DNA from: Nitrobacter sp051535235
GTDB lineage: Bacteria; Pseudomonadota; Alphaproteobacteria; Rhizobiales; Xanthobacteraceae
Reading direction: 5' to 3'
DNA length: 64,000 nt
Assembly: GCF_051535235.1 (NCBI RefSeq)
Contig: NZ_JBPPLZ010000006.1
Coordinates: 1 to 64,000, forward strand
The translations under genes and the position numbers were made by a program. A model generated the notes under the pieces. That model was given only the letters and a program-made list of their open reading frames with translations, did no database searches and was not told where the DNA came from. Positions 25,317 through 32,329 of this stretch are shown one piece after another (position 1 is the stretch's first letter; each line of letters opens with the position of its first letter).

Positions 25317-26021
25317 ATGACCACATTTGAAGTCCTCGAACTCCGTCTCGGTCGCGCCGCGCCTCTCGGCTCGACCGGCGCGCTTAGCGCCATCGACAAA
25401 CAACGGGTGCACGGGCCGGTGTCCGTAGGTCATTCAGGCTGCGAAGGCGACGAGCAGGCTGATCGCAAGCACCATGGCGGTCCACATAAGGCCGTTCACG
25501 CCTATTCTGCATCGCACTTCGCGGCTTGGACCAGGGAGATACCGGCGCGTGCCGATCGCTTCCGACCGGGCGCCTTCGGCGAGAACCTTGTGGTCGACGG
25601 CATCAGCGAGTCCGGTCTTTGCCTTGGCGACCGCTGGCGCATCGGTTCCGTATTGGTCGAGGTCAGTCAGGGCCGCCAGCCGTGCTGGAAACTGAATATA
25701 CGCTTCGATGTGCCGGACATGGCACGCCGGGTGCAAGATACTGGGCGAACCGGATGGTACTTCCGGGTCATCGAGCCCGGCTCCGTCATGGCAGGCGATC
25801 ATGGCAGGCTCTCAGCGCGGCCGAATCCTGCCTGGTCGCTCGCTCGAATCTCCCATCTGCTCTACCATGACCGAATGAACCGGCCGGCGCTTGTCGAATT
25901 TGCCGATCTTCCCGGTCTTCCCGAAAGCTGGCGTCGGCTGGCCATGTCACGTCTGGCATCCGGCAGGATCGAAGACTGGTCGCGGCGGATCGAGACGCCT
26001 CGGTCCCGCTCTCCTGCCTGA
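25317..26021 (+). CDS. MOSC-domain protein (YiiM-like)
   Basis: A protein of 234 residues. The MOSC domain runs from about residue 30 to 160 (H-H-G-G-P-H-K-A-V-H-A-Y, F-G-E-N-L-V-V-D-G, C-L-G-D-R-W-R-I-G) with the key cysteine in Q-G-R-Q-P-C-W-K-L-N. MOSC proteins bind the molybdenum cofactor; YiiM-type members reduce N-hydroxylated substrates or protect against them. A short C-terminal helical tail follows. The gene stands alone on the plus strand, 186 bp from the end of the leftward radical SAM operon. Confidence 0.88.
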   Translation: MTTFEVLELRLGRAAPLGSTGALSAIDKQRVHGPVSVGHSGCEGDEQADRKHHGGPHKAVHAYSASHFAAWTREIPARADRFRPGAFGENLVVDGISESGLCLGDRWRIGSVLVEVSQGRQPCWKLNIRFDVPDMARRVQDTGRTGWYFRVIEPGSVMAGDHGRLSARPNPAWSLARISHLLYHDRMNRPALVEFADLPGLPESWRRLAMSRLASGRIEDWSRRIETPRSRSPA

Positions 26022-26207
26022 CCCTCTCGGTCGTTGCTCCACTCGGCCATCTTTTTATTTCGTCTTGCATCTTTCTGACGGAAGCACGGGCAATCCGAAA
26101 ACCATCATGGATAAACCCATGCGGTCGCGCCACACAGAGATGCTCCGAAGGTGAGCTCGGCGATCCCGGCTCGGCGAACCTGCGCGACGAGCAGATTCTG
26201 TCGGACT

Positions 26208-27533
26208 TCAGGAGTTTAAGTGTGTGGTTGCGAAATATGCGGTCAGCCGCCAGTCGATGTTCCGTTTGGTGCTGGGGCAGGGCTCGGTACCTTCGTGCCA
26301 CCGCTTGGGGCAGGCGCCTCCGCACACCGGCAGCATACGGCAGTCGCCGCATGGAAAGCGTCTTGCCAGAACGTCGTCATTGAAGATGCTGAGAGCGTTT
26401 CCTTTTTGCGAGTCCTCGTCCGAACCCAAAGTGCCGAGTTGATAGATATTGGGAGTTCCATATTCAGGGACGTATGATGTTTCCGTGCAATTGAAAAGCC
26501 GGCCATGGGCGTCGATCAACTTCGCATTCGGCATGACGGCCAGGCATACGATGGGCCGTTGCTGCGGAAGCCAATTGACTGCAAAACCCAGATTGTAGAG
26601 CTCGGTGAGCCACTCTTTTTCGGCCGTTGCATATTCATCAGGGTGAAGCGCATCCGCGGACGTGCTGCGACCACCCCACTCATACACCGATGCCGTGTAG
26701 AAGTTGACCCGCGAAGCCAGCCCGGCGTCGGCGATGCGGCGAACGAGCGGTACAACGCCTTGCAGATTTCGACGGTCCACGTTGCAGCGGACGCTTAGCT
26801 TGCACGTTATGTCGGCATCCGCCGCTATCCTGATAAAATTGCGCCAGATGACATCGAAACTCGGAGCGCCTGCTTTGTTGTGGCGGCGCTTGTCGTGATA
26901 TTCGCGGTCGCCATCGAGGGTGATTTCGATTTCATGAACCCCGAGGCGAAGAAGCTCCTCCACGACATCCTGTTTCAGGAGAATGCCATTGGTAATCACC
27001 TTCGCCTGGTAACGACAGTTCGCCTGGGCGGCGAGCTTCTGCAATACGGGGGACAGCTTCCGGATGGATGGCATGCCGAGCAGAGGTTCTCCACCGAACC
27101 AGCAGACCCCCATAGCGTTGTACGTGCCGGTCGCCAGCGCGTTTGCGGTTCGCTGAACGATCCTGCTCTGGTCGTCGTCCGACAATTGCGTACGGCCGTG
27201 TTTCTGTCCACAATAGCCGCAGCCGAGCTGACAGGCGTCGGTCGTTTGAATGACCGTATAAAACGTATCGTCGCTACGGATCGCCGCCATGTTCCGACGG
27301 ACGACGACCTCAAGTTCGTCCTGGTCGTCGTCGATCAGCAGCTCCATCCGCTGCAGATCGTTCAAGATTTGAGCGGGCAATTCCTCGCAACGATTGTTCT
27401 TGACGAGTTGCCAGCTCTTCTCGTCAAGGACAATCGGCGTGGCCGTTCGGGTCGCGAAAACTGCTCTGCAAGTGAGGGCAGTCATCGGATCGCGTAGCGG
27501 CGGAGATTCAACGTGATAGTGGCTGAGTCTCAT
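26208..27533 (-). CDS. Radical SAM/SPASM peptide-modifying enzyme (1)
   Basis: A protein of 441 residues. Residues ~1-85 form an N-terminal extension of the kind used by RiPP maturases to hold leader peptides. The radical SAM cluster ligands are C101-X3-C105-X2-C108 in A-C-Q-L-G-C-G-Y-C, followed by W-F-G-G-E-P-L-L and I-T-L-D-G-D. The C-terminal SPASM domain is complete: N-C-T-E-T, then C-G-D-C-R-M-L-P-V-C-G-G-A-C-P near residues 395-412. It should install a carbon- or sulfur-centred crosslink in a small peptide. Its start codon overlaps the stop of the 80-residue peptide gene (ATGA), which ties the two together. Confidence 0.92.
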   Translation of the reverse strand: MRLSHYHVESPPLRDPMTALTCRAVFATRTATPIVLDEKSWQLVKNNRCEELPAQILNDLQRMELLIDDDQDELEVVVRRNMAAIRSDDTFYTVIQTTDACQLGCGYCGQKHGRTQLSDDDQSRIVQRTANALATGTYNAMGVCWFGGEPLLGMPSIRKLSPVLQKLAAQANCRYQAKVITNGILLKQDVVEELLRLGVHEIEITLDGDREYHDKRRHNKAGAPSFDVIWRNFIRIAADADITCKLSVRCNVDRRNLQGVVPLVRRIADAGLASRVNFYTASVYEWGGRSTSADALHPDEYATAEKEWLTELYNLGFAVNWLPQQRPIVCLAVMPNAKLIDAHGRLFNCTETSYVPEYGTPNIYQLGTLGSDEDSQKGNALSIFNDDVLARRFPCGDCRMLPVCGGACPKRWHEGTEPCPSTKRNIDWRLTAYFATTHLNS

Positions 27534-27772
27534 TGCGGCCGGGTTTTTTGTTGAATTCCGACATCAAGTGCCGGCATGGAGCCGCAGCCGCTTCCGCCTC
27601 CGCAACTGCAGTTGTTCGACGCCTCCGCGCCGGCAATCCGGCGCAGGTTCGGAGCTGCTTCCGCGATTTGTCGCGCAAGTTCCGGGTTGGTTATCAGCAA
27701 TCTGCCGTGGGCGTCGATGTGCAGATCGTCGGCCGTTACGGCCTTGATGGCGTCGGCGAGAGATTTCGGCAT
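27530..27772 (-). CDS. Candidate RiPP precursor peptide A, 80 residues
   Basis: The start is the ATG at 27772 with GAGGAG seven bases upstream. Residues 1-48 look like a leader: helical N-terminus, then D-L-H-I-D-A-H-G-R-L-L-I-T-N-P-E-L-A and A-P-N-L-R-R-I-A-G. The C-terminal part begins A-S-N-N-C55-S-C57-G-G-G-S-G-C63-G-S, a Cys/Gly/Ser core like those of thioether RiPPs, then a neutral tail. By my count 22 of 42 residues of leader plus C-X-C motif match peptide B. The gene lies between peptide B and the SPASM enzyme, with translational coupling to the latter. It has no signal peptide. Function is inferred from this architecture. Confidence 0.85.
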   Translation of the reverse strand: MPKSLADAIKAVTADDLHIDAHGRLLITNPELARQIAEAAPNLRRIAGAEASNNCSCGGGSGCGSMPALDVGIQQKTRPQ

Positions 27773-27781
27773 GACCACTCC

Positions 27782-27994
27782 TCAGCGTTGCTGCTTGTCG
27801 CCGAGCTGCGGAAGCTGCGGCATCTGACAGTCGCAATTGTTTGAAGCACCCGTTCCTGCGACCCGCTTCAGATTTGGCACCGCGCCGGAAACAGCCTTTG
27901 CAATATTTGGGTTGTCGATCACCACGCGTCCAAATGAATCGATGGAAATATCGTGTTCTTTAAGGTCCTTGAGAGAGTCATGAAGCGTCGGCAT
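27782..27994 (-). CDS. Candidate RiPP precursor peptide B, 70 residues
   Basis: The start is the ATG at 27994 with AAGGAGG nine bases upstream; a longer frame lacks a ribosome site. The leader shares with peptide A the pattern I-D-x-x-G-R-x-x-I-x-N-P-x-x-A, then P-N-L-x-R-x-A-G, and the core start A-S-N-N-C54-D-C56. After this the core differs: Q-M-P-Q-L-P-Q-L-G-D-K-Q-Q-R, with only two cysteines. It overlaps the end of radical SAM gene 2 by 17 bp and ends 9 bp before peptide A. It is probably a paralogue of A made by tandem duplication and modified by one or both enzymes. Confidence 0.85.
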   Translation of the reverse strand: MPTLHDSLKDLKEHDISIDSFGRVVIDNPNIAKAVSGAVPNLKRVAGTGASNNCDCQMPQLPQLGDKQQR

Positions 27995-29030
27995 TATGAT
28001 TTTCCTCCTTCTTGCTGTGCCACTGCTGTGGCATGGAGCCAAACGGGCAACTCAATGCGCCTGAGTCGAGGGTTGTAATTCCCCGCATCCATGGAGCCAA
28101 TTTTCCGGACCTCAGCTCCATTGTTCCATCGTCGGCGAGACGGCCGAGATGGTTTCGTTCGTCCGATAACGCCACGGTGCATTTGCCGATGGCGCCATCG
28201 GCCCGGATGACAAACGAGTTCGCCTTCGCCGCATAGCAGATGGTCGTGCCCGGACCGTCGTGAGCGCGGGGAAGGTGACCGTCGATGAGCGCCTGGAAGT
28301 TCGCCAGCAGGTCGGCCCGCTCTTTCCGGGAAAAGGTCTTGAAGGAGCCGGTCTTGGGGCCGCCCCAATCCTGAACGCCTTGAAGGTCAACGCAAAACCG
28401 GTTGTCGTTTCCGAACTGGGCGACAATTTCAGAGATGAATGCGGGAAAAACCTCGATGTTATGCGGTCCGAAATGCAGCCGCAGAATGATCGAGAATTTG
28501 AGGTCGGACGCTCGTAGCGCGACGAGGTTATTCCAGATTCTCTGGTACGTTCCGTCGCCGAATTGAGTCGGTCGCGTCCTGTCGTGACTGTCAGCGGGCC
28601 CGTCGAGAGTGATCTGGTACTCCCACACGCCTGCGCTCGAGAGCTCTTTCGCCGTTTCAATGTCGAGAAGATATCCGTTCGTCGTCATGCTGCTGTAGAA
28701 ATCGCAGGACGCCGCTTCGCTGGCCCGCTTCTTGCCGAAACGGCAGAGGTCCAGAATGATGTTTTTCGCCAGCAGCGGCTCGCCGCCGAACCATGCGAGT
28801 TTGAGAAGCGAGAGCTCTGATATTCGGTGATCGATTAAATTCTTGATCGCCTGAATCGTTTTCGGCTTCATTTTTCCGATCGAGAAATCTTCATAGCAAT
28901 ACGTGCAGCGGAAATTGCATTTCTCGGTCGGGAAAATAATGAGTTCTAGAATTTTCGGTGATATCGCCTTTAACAGACTTTCATCAAATGGGCTGTTGCG
29001 AGAAACAGGTGTCTCGTTCACCAAGCTCAT
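27978..29030 (-). CDS. Radical SAM enzyme (2) with a reduced SPASM tail
   Basis: A protein of 350 residues from the ATG at 29030, with GAGGT eight bases upstream. The cluster motif is C38-X3-C42-X2-C45 in E-K-C-N-F-R-C-T-Y-C-Y-E-D-F. The barrel has W-F-G-G-E-P-L-L, T-T-N-G-Y-L-L-D and Q-I-T-L-D-G-P. The tail keeps T-I-C-Y-A-A-K-A, G-A-I-G-K-C-T and one later cysteine (L-S-C-P-F-G-S), but the final cysteine group of a full SPASM domain is absent, and the protein ends inside the start region of peptide B. It is first in the operon radical SAM 2 - peptide B - peptide A - radical SAM 1. Confidence 0.9.
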   Translation of the reverse strand: MSLVNETPVSRNSPFDESLLKAISPKILELIIFPTEKCNFRCTYCYEDFSIGKMKPKTIQAIKNLIDHRISELSLLKLAWFGGEPLLAKNIILDLCRFGKKRASEAASCDFYSSMTTNGYLLDIETAKELSSAGVWEYQITLDGPADSHDRTRPTQFGDGTYQRIWNNLVALRASDLKFSIILRLHFGPHNIEVFPAFISEIVAQFGNDNRFCVDLQGVQDWGGPKTGSFKTFSRKERADLLANFQALIDGHLPRAHDGPGTTICYAAKANSFVIRADGAIGKCTVALSDERNHLGRLADDGTMELRSGKLAPWMRGITTLDSGALSCPFGSMPQQWHSKKEENHNADAS

Positions 29031-29093
29031 GATTGTACCTCGAAATATGCCGATAAAATAATGCACCGAACCTATTTTCTGATTTTCAGAAGG

Positions 29094-29381
29094 TCAAAGC
29101 AGTTCGCATGCAATAACTAATGCGCGCTTTTCTGCTGCTGCAGAATAGAGCATTAAAGTCGACAGGAATTTCAGTTCTAATAAATGCGATCGAATCGTGG
29201 ATTCGAAATTCTCCGAGCCGGCGCAAACGATTAGATTGAGAGTGTTGGTTTCGACGAGCCTGTTTACGAAAAGGCGAAGGAAAAAATCGAACGGAGTTAA
29301 AGAAAAAGCGGCTGCTTCGCAATCGAAGGAGGACATAAAAACATGCAGCGGAGTCAGTACGCGTGCGTTGAAACCTGACAC
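29094..29381 (-). CDS. Doubtful small ORF upstream of the radical SAM operon
   Basis: A 95-codon frame, or 80 codons from an inner ATG, on the same strand as the radical SAM operon, 63 bp before its first gene. Base composition is AT-richer than the surroundings, as in the operon itself. The C-terminal part (E-S-T-I-R-S-H-L-L-E-L-K-F-L-S-T-L) could form an amphipathic helix. No good ribosome-binding site precedes either start and I see no known domain. It may simply be the operon's promoter region. Confidence 0.25.
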   Translation of the reverse strand: MSGFNARVLTPLHVFMSSFDCEAAAFSLTPFDFFLRLFVNRLVETNTLNLIVCAGSENFESTIRSHLLELKFLSTLMLYSAAAEKRALVIACELL

Positions 29382-29429
29382 GCCTCAGTTGAGGGCGGCG
29401 CGCGAACGCAAGTGCCGGGTGAAAAGATT

Positions 29430-29775
29430 GTTTGCCGGCCGGCTCGCCAGAAATCGATATCGATGGCGATGCTTTTCTCGACTGCCGCGAAAACAGCCGC
29501 AAGATCCTGCAGGCCGACTTCCGTCGAACAGCGTGATCTCCTGCGCCGATGGGCGGCCGGGATGCGCGCCGTTGATCACCGCGTCGTTTTCGACGATCGC
29601 CTGCTCGATCGGAAGGCCGTTAGCCACTGCATGCTGAGCGTCACCGATGGTGACGGACTGAGTCACCTCATCGGTGAAGATCGTTGCGGCTGCGATGAGT
29701 TTGGCCTCGACCTCCTGTCTGCCCCTGGTATCGGTGCCCGTGCAGGCCAGATGCGTCCCGGTTGCTTTAGGAGGC
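29430..29775 (-). pseudogene. Ornithine cyclodeaminase C-terminal fragment
   Basis: One frame reads G-T-H-L-A-C-T-G-T-D-T-R-G-R-Q-E, A-K-L-I-A-A-A-T-I-F-T-D-E, I-G-D-A-Q-H-A-V-A-N-G and P-G-R-P-S-A-Q-E-I-T-L-F-D-G. This matches the second half of the ornithine cyclodeaminase/mu-crystallin family (G-T-H-I-N-A-V-G-T-D-T...R-T-S-A-D-E-I-T-L-F-D). After F-D-G a frameshift is needed to continue with V-G-L-Q-D-L-A-A-V-F. The N-terminal ~200 residues are gone; the break at about 29775 abuts the IclR fragment on the other strand. Confidence 0.7.
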
Positions 29776-29970
29776 CTTCAAATCTTGAGCGGTTCACGGA
29801 CAAGACGATCGTCTCGCTGAGAGAACTGCGCGGGGATCTGAAGCTGGCTCGCAAGCGCGGCTTCGCATTCGACGATGAAGAGCGTAAAATGGGCATGGGA
29901 GTGCGTTGCCGTGCCGACCCTGAACGCTCACGGAGATGCGGTGGCGCTGCCGGCTGGAGACAGGGATTAG
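29776..29970 (+). pseudogene. IclR-family regulator C-terminal fragment
   Basis: The frame reads N-L-E-R-F-T-D-K-T-I-V-S-L-R-E-L, then A-R-K-R-G-F-A-F-D-D-E-E and G-M-G-V. This is the effector-domain end of IclR regulators. The expected R-C-V-A-V-P-T-L-N-A-H-G-D-A-V-A appears only after a shift to another frame, ending at the TAG at 29968-29970. The DNA-binding half is missing. Together with the adjacent cyclodeaminase fragment it marks a rearrangement junction. Confidence 0.65.
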
Positions 29971-30056
29971 CGTAGCTGCGGTGGGTTGGGTATGCTTCGA
30001 GATCGCGCAATGGGTATCGCCACGAAACCGCCCCATCGCGGCAATCAGGTCCTCGT

Positions 30057-31196
30057 ATGAAGGATGATGGACAGAAAAGCCTGCTGCAATGGCTGGCTCC
30101 CGAACTCGCAGCGAAGGGCGTCCTGCTGAACGAACCCTGGGTCCAGGCCAGCGTGCGGCAGGTCGAGGACATGTTTCCGGTCAAGCCATTGGCGATCGCG
30201 GCCTTGATGATGGTCGCGGTCGAACCTTTCGCGATCGACTATCTGAGGCAGGCCCCGGTCCTCGTCGTCGCGGCGGCGCAGGGCATGGAATGCTTCCGGC
30301 CGATGGAGCGGGAATTTGTCCTGCGGAATTGGCAGACGATCGTCCATGATCGTCCGAAATTGCGCGACCTCCTGAAATACTATGGACTTGTCCGGCCATT
30401 ACGGGCGCTCAAGGGAGAAGCGTTCCGCGCTGGCCCCGCCGAATATCAGGTCATTCAGAATTTGTGCGATGTCCCGCCGTCGCCGCTGGCGCAGGCGATC
30501 CCAACGTCGATCCGCCACCAGCATATCTGGCTGCGCGCGCTCGGTGAATGGTCCGAGACCATGTGTCGTCGTGAGCAGAGCGCCAGAGCTCTTTTTGATT
30601 GGGCCGTACGCGCAATGGGCAATCATGCGGAGGCGGGCGACACGCTGGATCAGGCCTCTGCTGTTGCGGATTATGCGGCGATTCATATCGACACCTTCAA
30701 TCGGCGCTGGAGCTATCAACGTGCTTTCCGGGCCGCACTCGAATGGCATGAGGAACTCGCGCGGGCGAGCAGCGAGAAGGCGTATTTCCTAACCCATAAA
30801 ATGGGGTGGGACGAGGTGATCGACTACGGCGATCTGCCGGGCAGCACGACGATCGAAGGCTATGAAATGGTCGCGCTGCAAACCGGCGCTGCGCTTCACG
30901 CCGAGGGCGCGGATATGCATCATTGCGTCGCGAGCTATGCGGGAAATGTCATACGAGGCTTCAGCCGGATTTTCTCGGTGCGCAAGGACGGACGACGGGT
31001 CGCGACCTTCGAGATCAGCAAGTCGGGCTTCTTGCTGGCATCGGGCGAATTTCTTCAGTTGCCCTCCAGCAAAGGACCGCTTTACAAGCTCGTTCAGCTC
31101 AAGGGACCGTACAATGCCGAGGTCCCGCAAGAGGTCGAACAGGCGATCGGCGGCTTTATTTCCGGTCTGAACGAAACGGCCCGCGCCGTCGGATGA
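30057..31196 (+). CDS. PcfJ-domain protein
   Basis: A protein of 379 residues. The C-terminal third has the PcfJ-like signature: L-H-A-E-G-A-D-M-H-H-C-V-A-S-Y, then I-F-S-V-R-K-D-G-R-R-V-A-T-F-E-I and Q-L-K-G-P-Y-N-A-E-V-P. The conserved H-H-C and charged residues suggest an enzymatic centre, but no biochemical role is established to my knowledge. PcfJ was named from conjugative plasmids of Gram-positive bacteria; chromosomal relatives occur in many phyla. No conjugation genes are nearby. It has no signal peptide. The gap 29971-30056 leaves little room for a promoter. Confidence 0.75.
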   Translation: MKDDGQKSLLQWLAPELAAKGVLLNEPWVQASVRQVEDMFPVKPLAIAALMMVAVEPFAIDYLRQAPVLVVAAAQGMECFRPMEREFVLRNWQTIVHDRPKLRDLLKYYGLVRPLRALKGEAFRAGPAEYQVIQNLCDVPPSPLAQAIPTSIRHQHIWLRALGEWSETMCRREQSARALFDWAVRAMGNHAEAGDTLDQASAVADYAAIHIDTFNRRWSYQRAFRAALEWHEELARASSEKAYFLTHKMGWDEVIDYGDLPGSTTIEGYEMVALQTGAALHAEGADMHHCVASYAGNVIRGFSRIFSVRKDGRRVATFEISKSGFLLASGEFLQLPSSKGPLYKLVQLKGPYNAEVPQEVEQAIGGFISGLNETARAVG

Positions 31197-31259
31197 GCAC
31201 GTTGGCCCTCATGGGAATCTGATCGATCGCCACGTGCCTGACTGCGGCAGTTCGCACGC

Positions 31260-31284
31260 CGCTATCACCGTGATCTACATAACG
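31260..31284. promoter_or_regulatory. ModE-like box upstream of mosB
   Basis: CGCTAT-N10-TACATAACG resembles ModE operators (CGTTATAT-spacer-TACATAACG in the Escherichia coli modA operator). It lies about 220 bp before mosB, and the same type of site precedes modE in this window. ModE bound to molybdate would act here; whether it activates or represses cannot be read. Confidence 0.65.
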
Positions 31285-31358
31285 CTTTGAAAATAAAGGG
31301 ATTTATCAATTTGTCCGGGTTGACAAGCCGTCGGTGCATGCCGATGTTTCATGGCAGA

Positions 31359-31384
31359 GACGGAGCCCGCCAGGGCGATCCGTC
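31359..31384 (+). ncRNA. Structured leader hairpin before mosB
   Basis: GACGGA-GCCC-GCCA-GGGC-GA-TCCGTC, a 10-bp stem with a 2-nt bulge in the 5' leader between the ModE box and mosB. It could affect mRNA stability or translation. I compared the leader by eye with the molybdenum-cofactor riboswitch and do not see enough to call it one. Confidence 0.35.
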
Positions 31385-31505
31385 GGATGTATACCCGCTT
31401 GTCGGTCCGCCGAGTAAAAGCCGTTTCCACCAACGTTCGAAACGGGCGGCGTTGATAAGTTGACTGTCGAACAGAACGAACGAGACGACGAAAGGAAAGT
31501 CCCCA

Positions 31506-32318
31506 ATGGCCAACACAACCGCGGAGCTCGAGGCGCTCCTCACGCAGCGTTCGCTGACCGACACCCAGCTTCTGGCTGCGGTGGAGGCTTCGGCGGACTT
31601 TCGGATCCTGCCTGACGCCACGGTTCTCAAGATCGGCGGACAGAGCGTCATCGACCGCGGCCGCGCGGCGGTTTACCCGCTCGTGGACGAGATCGTCACC
31701 GCCCGCAAGAACCACAAACTGCTGATCGGGACTGGTGCGGGGACCCGCGCCCGCCATCTTTACTCGGTCGCGGCCGGGCTCGGCTTGCCGGCGGGCGTGT
31801 TGTCGCAACTCGGAGCCGCGGTCGCCAATCAGAACGCCGTCATGCTGGGGCAGCTTCTCGCGAAGTACGGAATATCCGCGGTCGATGGCGCCGGGCTTTC
31901 GGCCGTGCCGCTCTACCTCGCCGAGGTGAACGGCGTCGTCTTCAGCGGCATGCCGCCTTACGGCCTCTGGATGCGGCCCGCCGCCGAGGGTGTCATCCCT
32001 CCCTACCGGACCGACGCCGGGTGCTTCCTTGTCGCCGAACAGTTCGGCTGCAAGGCGATGATCTTCGTGAAGGATGAGGACGGCCTCTACACGGCGAACC
32101 CGAAGACCTCGAAAGACGCCACCCTGATTCCAAAGATCTCGGTGGCTGAAATGAAGGCCAAGGGACTTCACGACTCGATCCTCGAATTCCGGATGCTCGA
32201 CCTGCTCGAGTCCGCGCGTCATGTCCGGCAGGTGCAGGTCGTGAACGGCCTTGTCCCCGGCAATCTGACCCGCGCGCTCGCCGGCGAGCACGTCGGCACC
32301 ATCATCACCGCGAGCTGA
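31506..32318 (+). CDS. mosB: Molybdenum storage protein, beta subunit
   Basis: A protein of 270 residues of the amino-acid kinase (UMP kinase-like) fold. It opens M-A-N-T-T-A-E-L-E-A-L-L-T-Q-R-S-L-T-D, has V-L-K-I-G-G-Q-S-V-I-D-R-G, L-L-I-G-T-G-A-G-T-R-A-R-H and F-S-G-M-P-P-Y, and ends L-A-G-E-H-V-G-T-I-I-T-A-S. As I recall it, Azotobacter vinelandii MosB has the same length and nearly the same phrases throughout. MosA and MosB form an (alpha-beta)3 cage that packs polyoxomolybdate clusters using ATP. mosA follows after 11 bp. Confidence 0.95.
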   Translation: MANTTAELEALLTQRSLTDTQLLAAVEASADFRILPDATVLKIGGQSVIDRGRAAVYPLVDEIVTARKNHKLLIGTGAGTRARHLYSVAAGLGLPAGVLSQLGAAVANQNAVMLGQLLAKYGISAVDGAGLSAVPLYLAEVNGVVFSGMPPYGLWMRPAAEGVIPPYRTDAGCFLVAEQFGCKAMIFVKDEDGLYTANPKTSKDATLIPKISVAEMKAKGLHDSILEFRMLDLLESARHVRQVQVVNGLVPGNLTRALAGEHVGTIITAS

Positions 32319-32329
32319 GAGAGATCGTC

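Noticed and set aside
31285..31505. Molybdenum-cofactor riboswitch upstream of mosB
   Set aside because: The leader has a stable hairpin, but I could not match the conserved multi-stem layout; left as an unclassified leader.
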